DNA from: Phaseolus vulgaris
Lineage: Eukaryota > Streptophyta > Magnoliopsida > Fabales > Fabaceae
Assembly: GCF_000499845.2 (NCBI RefSeq)
Contig: NC_023751.2
Coordinates: forward strand, 37,994,309 to 38,058,308
DNA: 64,000 nucleotides
Direction: 5' to 3'
Position 1 is the first letter of the stretch. Every line of letters starts with the position of its first letter. Positions 36,021-48,939 of this stretch are shown one piece after another. The notes under the pieces were generated by a model. That model saw only the letters and a program-made list of their open reading frames with translations, had not been told where the DNA came from and made no database searches. Position numbers and translations under genes: made by a program.

Positions 36021-36830
36021 TCTAGGTGTTTAGAGAAGTTGTTTGGTTTTTTATTTTAAAAGAGTTGAAACACTTTTTTTTTATGTTTTTTTATATTTAA
36101 TTTATTGGTTGATGATAAAGAAAATAAAAAAATTTTGGTGACTTTAACCAATGATTGAAGTTTTTAACATAGGAATAAAATAATGATAATTGAAAGAGAA
36201 ATGAAAGGTAGGGCAAAAGGGTCCTTGCAGAAGAGAAGAAGGGGAAGGAATGGTTGGGTTGGAAGAGAAAGTTATAGTTTGCATGTATGAAGTGAATTGT
36301 TAGAGTAAAGAGTGTTGAGGGAAGATTATGCAGAGAAAAACAATGAAGGAGATGATGATGCAGTGGAAGTGCAGGGCCATTTGTTATATAGTTTAGCCAT
36401 TTCCTTTTCCTTTTCTTACCTTTCTCCCGGGGACCATCCACAACACACTCAATCAATGACACTAAAAGTCAAAAAAAATAAAATAAAATAAAAACTGTAC
36501 TCTCTGCATTATATATATACATACACTACCATTGCCATTTTCTCTGCTACAACTAGGTAGAGCCATGTAGTTTAGCCCGTACTCATATGTATCAGCTGCC
36601 ATAACATAATTATCATTGCTTCTCTCTTTGTATAATTTGTGAATAAAATGAGGTTGAAATGGAAATTGAAGAGAGTTAAGTTAAGCTCATTGCTTCTGGA
36701 ACAACTGGCCTTTTGGTCTCAACCCAGAAGCATATGTACTGTACAGATTATACCAAATATGATGAAAACGACAACTTGCTCACATGACCACAATACCCAC
36801 ATTATTCATGGCCCCCACGTAAGTGTAGTA

Positions 36831-37438
36831 ATCTTCTCTCTTTCTCTCTCTCTCTCCCACCAATAAAACTGGGTTCCAACAATTTTTTTTGCTTCTTTTC
36901 CTACTTCTAAAGAACCTTCCTGTGAGGTAACTATACTTATAGCTAAAAAATCCACACACACACACTTCCCCTTCTCTCTCACACACACACACAAACTCTC
37001 TCTCTCTCTTTCTCCATCTAACTCCTCATGTTATGCTTTATAGGGTCAGCAGTATATAACAATAAGATGACCCCTTTTTGAATTCTCCATTCCATGGTTG
37101 TCTTTCTTTAGGGTTTGGATTTGGAGTGTTGTGGTCAACTATGAAGGCACCGACGGTTTTAATTTTTGTGTACTCAGAGTCTGCTTTTGTTTTTCTTTAG
37201 AGCCTCAGCAATCTGGGTAAAATATCTTCCCCAACCTACAGCTATGTCTTGCCAACCCTTTCTTTTCTCAATTTTTCTTTTTTCTTTTCTTCCTTTCTTC
37301 TTTCTTCGATCGCCTTTATTATAATCTTTTCATTTTATTATTGTTTTTGTTATTGTTTGCATCTTTTTTCCATTGTTTTTGCTGAGATCCAGAGGTTGTT
37401 ATTAACAGAATTGAAGGTAGGTCAGGCATAATAACTCC
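36831..37438 (+). promoter_or_regulatory. 5' leader / proximal promoter of the B3 gene, CT- and CA-rich
   Basis: Directly upstream of the NGATHA-like start codon. It has (CT)n runs at about 36835-36858 and 36998-37012 and (CA)n runs at about 36954-36963 and 36981-36993, typical of plant 5' leaders and core promoters. The transcription start is not located. Confidence 0.45.
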
Positions 37439-38973
37439 ATGGACTTGATACAACAAGTTAAAGGCAATTATTCTGATAGCAGGGAGGAAGAGGAGGAAGA
37501 GGAAGTGGCAGAGATTATGGGTATCACCAGAGAAGCAGAAAGCAGCAGTAAGCTAGCTCTATTTCCTTACCCCTTTTAATTTCTTCATCGATCTTCTCCG
37601 ACAAATTAATTAACACCTCTCTTTAATTAATCATCCTCCTCTTCTTCTTCTTCAATTCTTCATGTCATAAATATTCCCTCACTCACACCTTCAGATTTTT
37701 TCATGGTTGCGGAAGCATTGCCACTAACAAAATTTCACATGAATTAGGGTTACACCACCAAGATGCCGCATCCAATTTTGGAAAGAAGCTAGACCTGATG
37801 GAGTTGTCACTCGGGAGCACCAAGGAAGAGGAAAGGGAGCGCAATTTGCAACATCATCAGCATCATCATCAGCATCCACAACAGCAGCAGCATGAACATC
37901 ATCAACAACATCATCACGAGGGTCCCGGGACTTGTTCAAACGCGAAGGAAGCAGTGGAGAAAGAGCAGATGTTTGAGAAAGTGGTGACACCGAGCGATGT
38001 GGGGAAGCTGAACCGGCTGGTGATACCGAAGCAGCACGCGGAGAAGTACTTCCCCCTTGATTCCTCGTCCAACGAGAAGGGTCTGCTCCTGAATTTCGAG
38101 GACCGGAATGGGAAGGTGTGGCGGTTCAGATACTCGTATTGGAACAGCAGCCAGAGCTATGTGATGACAAAGGGGTGGAGCCGTTTCGTGAAGGAGAAGA
38201 AGCTTGATGCAGGCGACACCGTCTCCTTCCAGCGTGGTCTCGGCGATATGTATAGACATAGGTTGTACATAGATTGGAGGAGAAGAACCGATCATGCTCA
38301 TCCTCCCTCTGACCCCTCAGCTTCCCCTTTGTTTCTTCCCTCCATCAGATGGTACTCCCTTCCCGCCACCTCCCCCATCGCGCCACCCCGCTACCACCAC
38401 GATCACCACTTTCACCATCTCAATTACAGCAACCTCTTCACTTTTCAGCACCAACACCAGTACCTCGGCCATGTTCATGGTGCTGCCGCCACCGCTGCTT
38501 CTCATCATCACAACAACTACGGCGAGCATAATTCGGGATCTGGGCCTGGCTCACTCTATTACCTCAGGTCAATGGGTGGTGGTGGTGATCAAAACATGGG
38601 AGGGAGAGGGAACAGCATTGTACCCATGATCATCGATTCTGTGCCGGTCAACGTGGGTCACCATAACCACCGCCATGGGCATGGCGGAATGGCGAGTGGC
38701 GGAGGTAGTGCCACCACAAGCAGTGGAAAACGACTGAGGCTATTTGGGGTGAACATGGAGTGTGCCTCTTCGGCCGAAGATTCTAGAAGCTTGTCCTTGG
38801 GTTCGGGAGGTCACGTGACAGTGGGAAATTCTCTTCCTTCTTCTTCTTCGTCTCTACAGCAACGTCTGAGGATTCCCCATGAAGACCCCCTTTCTTCTTC
38901 AGCAAGGTTTGGGGATCACAAAGGAGGTAGCGGGACTTCTCTGCTGTTCGATTTGGATCCCTCCTTGCAGTAG
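37439..38973 (+). CDS. NGATHA-type B3 domain transcription factor
   Basis: Nuclear DNA-binding regulator. In Arabidopsis NGATHA proteins control lateral-organ growth and style development. Exon 1 is 37439-37547, intron donor GTAAGC and acceptor GAATTAG, exon 2 is 37748-38973; the joined frame is 444 codons. The first 36 residues are acidic (a Glu run), followed by a His/Gln-rich stretch. The B3 domain lies at about residues 113-225, with [40 protein letters not shown] and [11 protein letters not shown]. The C-terminal part has SVPVNVG, a [12 protein letters not shown] segment containing the RLFGV repression motif, and a FDLDPSLQ end like the FDLDQ end of NGATHA proteins. A shorter start at 37798 would also encode the whole B3 domain; I prefer the upstream ATG because the splice keeps frame. 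Its individual orthologue (NGA1 to NGA4) is undecided. Confidence 0.92.
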
Positions 38974-41900
38974 TGATGAAAATAAATTCAACATATCCAC
39001 CAATAATGAATGGAGAAGATGTAGTTTCGGAGTTAGTTGAACTAGCTACCATCTCTTTTGCAGCATTATTTTTTTCTTACTTAATTTTCTTTCTTCTCTC
39101 ACCAAAGGAAAGACCTCCAAAACTTTCTTCTTTATATTTTTCTTCTCATTCTCCTAATCAGTAAGCACTAATATATTAGCAGCATAAGTTAGCGTTTGAA
39201 CAACTTCTTCTTGAACTGCACGAAGCGATAGACTAAGGAATATGAGATCTCCATTAGCTGCAAAACTTCAATTGTGTATAATGCAACACATATAATATAT
39301 TATATTATTTATAATTTATCACGTATATTTATATAGATATAGATATAGATATAAAAATGCAGTTGCTGTCCCCTTATTTTATTGCATTGGTATATACTGT
39401 TACATGTACTCTCTCTCTTTCCGTTCACTGCATTTAATGACACACAGAAAAGCTTGTTGCTTTCTTCTATATCCTCCAGTGTTTCTGTTAGCGTTGTTGG
39501 GTTGATGCGGTTCACAACACTGATGTTTCTGCTGCTGCTTAGTTACAGCATTTTCGCTTGCTGATAAGGAGCAGAAAGTTGTACAGCTGTAAAATGGTGA
39601 ATAATTAATTTTATTCTTCTTCAAACATTCATTTATATATTATTTTCATTGTTTCCTATGCTGTTGGTGTTATATTTAATGACTAGTTACTCCTCCTTTA
39701 TATATCCTCTTTCAACTATTTCTTCTCTTCTCTCCAATTCAGAAACTGCCACCAGCTTTGGATAAACCCAACTGCATGTGTGTAGATTTGTTCTCCTTCT
39801 CCCAAGGGTTAAAAAAGTAAGTATCATCTCAATGCTCCCCAACCTAAATTTTCACTTTCAATCACCTCTTTCTGCTCTCTCATGCTTATCATAATAATGC
39901 ATTCTGGTTTAGTCATGTTAGACAGTTTTAAACAAGAATGAAACAAGAGTTTAGTTTGTGGAGTTGATTAAAATATTAGAGGGAGTTTGAATGGAGATTT
40001 GATGAATTTTGGTTTGAGGTTTGAATTTGATGAAAGAGATTTATGGACATTGGTTGAAGTAGAGAGCTAGGTTTGAATATTAATCCCACATTTATTACAA
40101 ATAGACTGTTCATAGCAGCATAAAAAGGAGAGATTAAACGGAATGTTATTGGCAGTGTAGTAATTAAAAGCACTAGAAGAGACTAAGGAGTAGGACTTTT
40201 TTTTAGCTACACACTTCAACCTGATGCTTTTCTGTCCAAATGCTAAGAGTATCTCAGATCTCCCTTTGGTGGTGTCAATGTCCATGTCAACTCATTCAAA
40301 CCACTGCAAATTTAACTCTCAAACACCCCAAATTAATTTCTAATTTAAACTCCAACACCCAAGAAAATTCAAAATCAAATATATCATTCATTTCATTTTA
40401 TTCATTTTTTTTTTATAAAAATATATATATCCTTCCCTTTTCCATTCTTATTGTTAATTAGGTCATGCATCAAATAATCACTTTCTATTTTGAAATTATG
40501 ATTCATAGATCAAAATAAACAAACCTTTTTTTTATAGCTTTATTCTAATTATTTGTGATGTATTTAATAAAATCATTTATTATAAGGCTTTAAATCTAAT
40601 TGGAGGTTGCATTAACATAATCTATAGTAATCTTTTTATATATTTTTTCAAATACTTCTTTGAAACTTACACACTACTGTCCAGTAACACTGCTTATGTA
40701 TTTTTTTTATTCATTAACATCTATGTATGTTTTCCAGTGAGCTTTTCTATTTATTAGAGACTTTGCAGTTTCACCTACATTGAACAAGGTAAGTGAGTAT
40801 TTCCATAATTTACTGTTCATTATGCAGCTTATGATGTTCATAGTCGAACAATCAATAAAAAATTTTATGAAAAATTAAGATGATATATATATATATATAT
40901 ATATATGAATTTTTTAATAAAAACTTTAAATTCAGTTTCTTAACCATTTCATGCTCATTTAAACTGTTTTCAGAAATATAACTTAGGTTTGAAAACATCA
41001 TTTGCATCCAAAAAAATCACATATATAATATGAAAAGTATAAAAGCTAGGATTGGTAACATTCACTTTGACACAAACCAAGTTGATGATTAACTTTAAGA
41101 GATACTTAATTATAAAATTTGTAACAAGATGAATGACAATTCACTACTAACAACTACGAAAAGTTTTGTCAAACATGAAACCAGGATTATGACATGTCAT
41201 ATATAATTTGACTCATTAGCTTATAGAAATAGATTTGATTAGTTGGATTAATCTCTAGTATTAATTATTTGCTTCTACTTCACATTTTAATCATAAAATA
41301 GTTGGATATATATATATATATATTAAAATTGTTGGTTAATAATTATGAAAACACTTTGTACATATCAATGAAACAATGTCTGTAATATACACTGATATAT
41401 GTTCAACCACTTTCCTATTAATGTTTGATAGCTGTGGTTATTTATGGCGAAGCTATAGTGGAAAAATAACCTTAATTGATGAAAAATCAAAGATGTGTTG
41501 GTCATCATTTTTTAGCAGTGCAATTTAGAAATATGTTTGGTTTTTCAATATGTATGCACCTTCTTTTCTTGAAGAGGGTTTAGTTACTATCACTTTTAAG
41601 TTATGAAATGAAATAATATAGTATTAGTATCACTTGCATTTCTTCATAATCCAGTAGCAAAATGGAGATTTTGCACTAATATATTCTCCAATATATCTGC
41701 AGACAGAAAATGCAAAATAATTAATGACATAAATAGTTTTTGGATAGCTTATTTATCAATGAAGCCTTCTGTTTTATGCATTTACTTTCTCTGAACTACA
41801 GTGATAGGCATTAACTCAACTACCTAATATTGCACAAATCATATATACTTCAATTATGCAAAATCTCCTGCATATAAACACCCTACATTCTGCATAAAGA

Positions 41901-44520
41901 AGAAAAAAAGTGCATTCAAAAAATTCAATTGAGTTAAATTAATTAATAGCTGATCAAAAGAAAGAAACCATATGAGTTTGAATTCATCACTCATAAAACT
42001 CAATTATGTTGGTTTCAGAATACTGTCCTAATTATAATTATTTGAAAACAATGACCCAAAATACCTGGTTTAGGAACAAAACATTTTATCCATCAAAACT
42101 TTTCACTTGCTAATTTCAACCTCATTATTACTAGTAAAATATATGCATATAAAACTTTATTAATTTTTTGAAATATACCATTTTTAACATAATTATGTAG
42201 TAAGAGCGTATTTGTTTTAGAAAACTTCTTTAAATGTTATCATCAAACTATTAACTTTTGGAAACTCATGACTTTTGATAAAGCAATACCAAAGTAATTT
42301 TTTTGTTAGAATACGACATTTATTATATTGTAAAAGCCTACCCTTAACCAATTTATCACATAAATGCCTAAAGTTTAAAATTAAATTGATGGAATTAAAA
42401 AAAATTGAATTGAATTTTTTGGAACATAGGAAATTTAACGAGCTCATTTGCAAATTAATGGTTTTATAGGATTAAATAATAAACATAAAAAAATAGATAA
42501 TATATATAATCTTTGCTTTTTTCATAGTCTTGTATTAAAAAAAATGGCAAAAAAGTTTTGGTTTAGAATTCAGAGTTTAGTTTTCTTGTTTCAAGGTCAA
42601 ACACAGGTTTTAATTTTGTTAATTCTATTTCTCTATATCTTAATACAAAATTCTTCTCATTCTTGACTTAACATAATAACTAACTTTTAGATACCTTAAA
42701 TATATATTTATGTGATAGTATTCTTCTCATCTAAATAGTTAAATTAAGAATATTCTAAAAGGTCTAAAAGGCGTAGAGACTGGTATTCTAAAACTACAAA
42801 CTAAATAGTTTGATTAAAGAAAAAAGTTGAAGGATGATTTTTTTTTTTTTTTTCAAATAGAGAAGTCTCACATCTAGCTAAAGAAGGTAAAAGATTTGAA
42901 GAAAAAAAATAATTTTTTGGTCAAATCAAAGAGAAAGAGTTAAAAGAAAAAATAGAGATATAAAAAACTCACTTTCCATTCTAAAAGAACAAATAAAAGT
43001 ACTTTTACCATAGTTTGAAACGTCGTCAACTTTATATCCATAAAAAATAGTATTTTTATTTGTCAAAGATAAAGAAAAAATCATCTATCCCTTTTATTTT
43101 GAGATGAATTTTAATTAATATTGTAGGTTATAAGTTGATCATAAATAATAGTATAAAAAATTAAACTTCTTCTCTTAAACATGTAGAAGTTACACATATA
43201 TTTATTCTTTGTCTATAAAAGAGACAACTAATATGTTGTTCATGCTAAAACATATGTCGTTCAATAACTTTTTTAAATAATAAAATTAGGCGAGTTGAAT
43301 CTCAAACACTCAAAAAAAACACATTTGAACTAAAAAAAAGTATTTATAGATTATTTACCAGCAAATAAGATCCTTAATAATTGGATCAACTTTTGCTGGT
43401 GTTATTATTTTTATTTTACAATCTTTGCTGAGCTAAAAAAAATTATTTTACAATAAACATAAATATGAAAATGTATAAACTTATTTTTTGTACTGTAATT
43501 TATTCAGTATAGTTACACCTGCAAAGCTATAAAATTTATAATTAAGTGTTGCAGGTACAATTAAACATATAATTCATTTTTGAGAGTGATAAACGAGAAA
43601 TTACTTTTTTTTATCAAACATTCAAACAACATACAACTTTATTTATTATTATTTTTTTAGTTCTTTTCTTTTTTTGTCACTTATAACTCAGATAAAATAA
43701 TAAAATAATAATGTTGTTAGTGTTGAGATTGTAATGGGTTTTTATTTATTTTATATGTAATCAGCATTTTAAAAACTTATTAAATTGGTGTTTATATTTC
43801 TAACCATGATGCAATTAATATTATTAGTTTATATTTTCATTATATGTTAGTTGGATAACATTAGTAACATGGTATATGAGATGGGTGATTATACTAAATA
43901 ACTTTTTTTGAAAGGTTGAAGTATTCTTTAAAGATTTTTTTTATTCAATTCATTTTTTCTGATAAAAAGAATAACATTTGTTATATGTTGATTGATATAA
44001 TACCTTTTATGTATAAAATCTAAATCAATAATTTATTGGACATATAAATGTTAAATTATATGTTTAACTTGGATGCAATTTAAGTATATACCATAAAAGT
44101 GAAATTAATCTTTCCTATGATGAATTAGGAAAAACTCATAATAAGATTGCTTTTTTTTTTTAAATAATAGATTTGATGAACATAAAAAAAAATCATACAT
44201 GCTGTTCCTGTAATTGGATGACAGATTTGGTGTCCAACATAATATTCGAATCAATTAATTAAAATGTTATTATATCCGTGTGTCCTTGTAAAAGGTACAG
44301 TAGTCCTTTTTTGTCTCCAACTGTCTATAAATCCCTCCCTTTATCCTTTATTGAAAGGGTACTTGTAACGTATAGGGTATTAAAAAGTTGGAGGTGTTTG
44401 TTTTAGAGAAAAATAAATATGAAAAAGTAATATAACATTTTTATAATAAAATATATATAATTAACCTCTTATTTACTCTTATTTACAAATAAAAGGAATG
44501 AAGGGACGTTAAAGAAGAGT
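38974..44520. other. 3' region of B3 gene and AT-rich gene-free DNA
   Basis: The first few hundred bases should include the 3' UTR of the B3 gene. A 19-codon frame at 39505-39564 looks like an isolated signal peptide. The rest is AT-rich with (AT)n runs near 40883 and 41309 and no supported gene. Confidence 0.5.
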
Positions 44521-44524
44521 GTTT

Positions 44525-44872
44525 ATTTGAGATCTCATATCGACTATAGATAAATATATCTTATACTATATAAATAAGTACAAACTTCATCTGATAAGCC
44601 GATCTTATAAAGTTGAATTAGACTTAAAGTTAACTTTTTAATAATATGATATCAAAGTTATCTAGAGTTTATTTTATCTAAAATTTTTATTGGTTTTATC
44701 AGATCACCCACAAACCATCCATCATGTATAGTCTCATGCACGAATTGATAGGTCTCAATGTAAAAGAGATGTGTTGGAGATCTTATATCGACTAGATATA
44801 AGAATATTTCATAATATATAAGTGATTGTAAACTTCACTTATAAACGATAAAGTTAAATTTAAATTGTAGTT
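44525..44872. mobile_element. TRIM-like miniature LTR element
   Basis: Two direct repeats, about 44528-44640 and 44769-44870, both with GAGATCT(C/T)ATATCGACTA, a TATATAA-type box, then AAACTTCA and a TATAAAGTT-like end. Between them lies TGATATCAAAGTT at about 44648, like a tRNA-Met primer-binding site. No coding capacity. It is related to the element in DCL1 intron 11. Confidence 0.7.
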
Positions 44873-46646
44873 TGTTTAATTATGTCAGAAGATATAATTG
44901 ATGAGGAGTTATTATGGTACTTGAGAAGTTGCATAGTGTTTGTTTGGGAAAGACATAAAAATGAAAGGAATAGAAGTAGAAAGTGGTATAAAATGAAAGT
45001 AAAAGAATGATGGAAAAATGGTAAGACGAGGCATGTATGGTAGATCTAGAATGGGTTTGGATTAAGGGTCCCCCACCCTAGAAAAGTAGACGATAGGGCT
45101 AATTAAGAGGAGGAGGGGAAAAATGTTTGATTATTATGTTTATTTTCGATGGATGAAGATATAAAGATATATAAAGCTATAGCAGATTAATTGTACTGTA
45201 AAGTTCAGCTCCCTTTACTTCTCATGTGAGCCTTCCATTAATTACCCCAAATTAATATTGGATCATTGGATTGGACGCATGCACTGTCCATCACTCATCC
45301 ATCCAAATCATTCTATAATTGTACTAAACCTCAACATGGACCACATAGTAACACCTCTTTTTTTTTCACTTTCTTATTTTTTTTTTATAAAATCCCTCTT
45401 AGGTATCATTATATTTCAAATATTTTAAGATTCTATAGGTGTCTATTGAGTAAATCTTATTATGGATAATGTTTGGATTGCGTTGGTTAGTAAGATTTGA
45501 AGACATAATAATAATTGTTTAGTTAAAGGTGGAGTGGTTGATCATACTGAAGTTTTTTCCTGGCACAAGTTAATGTTTGATCCTGGATCTCTTCAAAGTT
45601 ACCGTCAACGAGTTTTTCGTTTTCTGACTGGTGTCTAGAACCCTTGGTATGTATGCATTCGATTTAATGTTTTGATAAGGGTTTATCCTTGATATTTCTA
45701 TTTCTACTTTAGTTGGTAGTGTCGAGGTAGATAGTATGAGGTTTATTTTATTTTGATATGTATATGGAAATGTATTTTTTGAACTATCTTACTCTATAAG
45801 GGTTGAACTACCCCTGAAGTAAGTCTATTTAATTTTATTGTTTCTTGCTGATAAAAAAATGAAACTTGACATCTCAACTAAACTGATCAAATCACAAACG
45901 AGTATTATAGATAGAGATCTGCATGTAATATCTTGCAAGATGTGAGACAGAAAAAAACTAGTTTGAAGTTAGATGAAGATGTGGGTATCTAGTTAGGTAT
46001 GTTAAACACCAGCCACATGTGTTTGTTTTCTGTGTTTTTTGTTTTATTGCACCAAATTTGAAAGGAACAAGAGAATGTAATGTGTACGAAGCTTCTCTTC
46101 TCTTGTGGTACCATACATGTCGTTACTTTCAACTCTGTACGTCCAACGTGCTCTTCTCTTTCAAACTATTCATTTTTCAATCACTCTTTCTTTATACACA
46201 ACTTTCCATCACCATTTTTTACTTTTACTTTTACTATTACTGCTCTCAATACTAAACTCTTAATACCACCACACAACAATGTTACTCAATAACGTCTTTG
46301 ATTTCACTTAGACAAACTTTACTTTTTGTTTTCATTTCTAAACTCTTTAAAATATAAATAATTATGTACATGTTTATGTTTACCAAAACAAACTTCTTTT
46401 CTGTTTTTATTTATAAACTTTGTCTGTTGGATACTTATTTAACAGGTAAAACAATATCAGTTGTAAGATCAAGAGACTGTTAAATCCAAACATCTCCTTG
46501 TCCTGCTAATTACTTTATGATTAACGAAATTTTGATTACAAATGTGAGATTACAGAATCATACATGTTATTAGCACTGTATGAATAACGAAGACGTCCAA
46601 AATATAAGGAGTGAATTCAATAAATATAAATACAATAAAAATCCAA
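44873..46646. other. Gene-free spacer with possible decayed coding fragment
   Basis: No supported gene. A roughly 40-codon open stretch at 45519-45638 (containing DHTEVFSWHKLMFDPGSLQS) ends in a stop and has no recognised relatives; it may be a fragment of a transposon or pseudogene. Confidence 0.4.
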
Positions 46647-46649
46647 TAA

Positions 46650-47604
46650 CACTACAAGAAAATCATGAAATACAAACCAATTTTTAAAGACCAAAATAAT
46701 TAGTTACAATAGGAACTAAAATAGAGATCATTTTATAAACTTAAAAAAAAATTGGTTTCTAAATTAGTTTCTATTATTGTTAAATAGTTTCTAAATTGAT
46801 ATCTAATTAGCAACTAAGGTTTTAACTACCAATTATTTAGTTTCTAAATTTGGTAGTGTTCCTGCTAGGGAGATGGGACCTAGAAAACTATTGAAGTCTT
46901 CTTCTCCTTCCTTCGGTCGGTCAGGTGACTGGGTGGTGAACACCGGATGGTGGGGGTACCTGCGAAGGCACTCCGACGCTCAAGTCAGTAAAGCGGGTGG
47001 TTAGCTCTCAGGTAGGTGAACAATAATAAATGACATACCTTACTCCTTGGGATGCGCGCTATTTATATTATTCTAATGGACCTACCTTGTTGGGTCCGTT
47101 TATCAAGGTGGATACCACTTAGGGTTGTATTACCTAATTCTTGATGATGGATTAACTTCACTGATCTCGGTTTGAGTGTTAATTGTAATAGGGTTCGGCC
47201 ATCGGCCATGTTCCCATGGTATGGGTCGGCCATCGGCCAAATCCTTGTGGTCTCGGCCGTCTCGACCAAGTCTTCTAAGGTCTCGGCCAAGTGGGTCGTC
47301 GACCTCTTCCTCTCGGCCAAAAGCCCTTAAGCCTCAGTTAGGTTCCCCAAGTGCCGGTCAAGAAGACTCGGCCTCGGGCAGTCAGGTGGGTCCCAGCCTC
47401 GTCCATACCAGTACAGGTAGAAAAAACCTTGGTTGCTAATTAGATATCAATTTAGAAACTATTTAACAATAATAGAAAATACTAGAAACTAATTTAGAAA
47501 TCAAATTTCTTTTTAGTTTCTAAAATGGTCTAATTTAGTTACTATTACAACTAATTATTTTGGTTTCTACAAATTGGTTTCTATTTCATGATTTTCTTGT
47601 AGTG
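46650..47604. mobile_element. CACTA-ended fold-back DNA element, interrupted
   Basis: Ends CACTACAAGAAAATCATGAA and its inverse form terminal inverted repeats that continue, imperfectly, through almost the whole of each arm. It is flanked by TAA on both sides (46647-46649 and 47605-47607), the 3-bp target duplication typical of CACTA (En/Spm) elements. Without the inserted solo LTR and its extra GGTAG it is about 391 bp. It has no transposase, so it is non-autonomous. Related copies occur near 15.95, 25.8, 26.3 and 49.65 kb. Confidence 0.9.
46857..47415. mobile_element. Solo LTR nested in the fold-back element
   Basis: 559 bp starting TGTTCC and ending GTACA, flanked by a perfect 5-bp duplication GGTAG (46852-46856 and 47416-47420). 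It is distinctly more GC-rich than its surroundings and carries repeated TCGGCC words at 47195-47390. The related fold-back copy at 26.3 kb is uninterrupted at the equivalent point. No internal retrotransposon domains remain, as expected after LTR-LTR recombination. The parent family is unknown. Confidence 0.9.
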
Positions 47605-47607
47605 TAA

Positions 47608-48600
47608 GGCGACTAAAGCTAAATAATTTACGGTATAAATAGGTGACTTGATTAGTATGTAAGTAGACTGGTTTTTAGAAAGATAGTAACTTAATGAAAT
47701 TGATTTTGACTTTATCATCGGACTTTCCAAGTACACCTCACCTATCTGATAAAAATGAAAAGTCGTAAAAGTTGTGAAGAAGAGAGATCATTTGGGAAAC
47801 AATGGGAGTACTAAATAGAGGAAAGACTAGAAGTGTTGAAGGAGTAGTTAAACTTATCTTGGTGAAAGCTCTCTAGGAATACTTATCATTCAAATTCTAA
47901 TACAAACATGTATCGAAGGAAACAGAAAAACAGAAATTTGAATAAACATTATAAAAAAAAAAATCAATTCTAGAAACTTTAATATTTGATGTAACGAATT
48001 ATTGTTTATGTTTTACCTGTTCTCTCTACCTTCCGGTCCTATTTTTAGTTTTTTCCAATATTAAATATTAATCCACTCTCAAGCACAATCTCTATTATTT
48101 CAATTATTATAATAATATAAAGAAAAAATAATAAAATGTTTATTATTATTTAAAATTGTACCATACGAACTTTAATCATATGTATAAAAATCTAAAACTA
48201 CTTAAATCCGACCTATGACACATGTAATATTTTTTTTATAGTTAAACTAACTACAATAAGAATTAAAAATTAACGATAAACAAATGTCAAGAATCTAAAA
48301 GAAATGGAAACATTAAAATTAAACATACTTTTTTTTTATCAGCTAAAATTAAACATACTTAAGTCTAATTATAATAAAATACTTTGTTTTAAAAATAAAA
48401 GCAAGAGAGTACAAAATTGTCATAGCTCAAATATCTCAAGTTAAATTATGGAAGAAATAAAGCATCAAACTTATATATTCATTTAATGAATATTTCAGAA
48501 CAAAAAAAGTGGACAAATTAATATTTTCTTTAAAAATGTACCTCCATCACTTATTTAGTAACCTCATAAATATTGAAATTATCAAAATTACCCTTAAAAA
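47608..48600. other. AT-rich spacer
   Basis: Nothing recognised on either strand; no repeats beyond short A/T runs. Confidence 0.5.
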
Positions 48601-48729
48601 ATATTAAAATAAAAGCATTAATTTACACTATGAATTACGTAATTCGAAAGTAAAAAATAAAAATTATCACTTTTGAATTATATAATTTGGAAGTCAAAAA
48701 TTACTATTTTCAGATTATGTAATCTGGAA

Positions 48730-48789
48730 CCTATTTAACAACTCACAATACTGGATTATATAATCCAGTATTATTAATTGTTAAATAGG
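48730..48789. repeat. 60-bp near-perfect hairpin
   Basis: An outer 12-bp arm CCTATTTAACAA (48730-48741) pairs with TTGTTAAATAGG (48778-48789). A perfect 26-bp palindrome centred on TTATATAA occupies 48747-48772, with the same centre. Further GATTATGTAATC-type palindromes lie on either side (48.66-48.9 kb), suggesting a fold-back element of another family. Confidence 0.85.
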
Positions 48790-48939
48790 TTTTGAATTAC
48801 TTAATCCATAAGTGGTTATTTTGACTTTCAGATTATGTAATCCTTTATATTTATTTTCTTAAATAAGTTATGGATTATGTAATATAATATTGTTAGTTGT
48901 TAAATAGGTAATCCAAAAGTGATATTTGCTTTTATTTTT

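Larger units (their letters stand above)
26609..36830. other. 10-kb non-coding stretch upstream of the B3 gene
   Basis: No protein or RNA gene I can support on either strand. It is AT-rich DNA with purine-rich and pyrimidine-rich patches (27.7-28.2 and 36.1-36.4 kb), many of which create spurious short frames. Some short GC-richer islands carry GGTCC or GGACC words (27840, 28521, 30449, 32333, 33655, 36432). It may include distal control regions of the downstream NGATHA-like gene, but that is only an inference. Confidence 0.4.

Noticed and set aside
38316..38629. Pro/Thr-rich frame on + overlapping the B3 gene
   Set aside because: Alternative-frame shadow of the His/Ser-rich part of the B3 protein.
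39200..39225. Resemblance to miR396 (TTCTTGAACTG)
   Set aside because: Only a partial match, with no opposite hairpin arm nearby.
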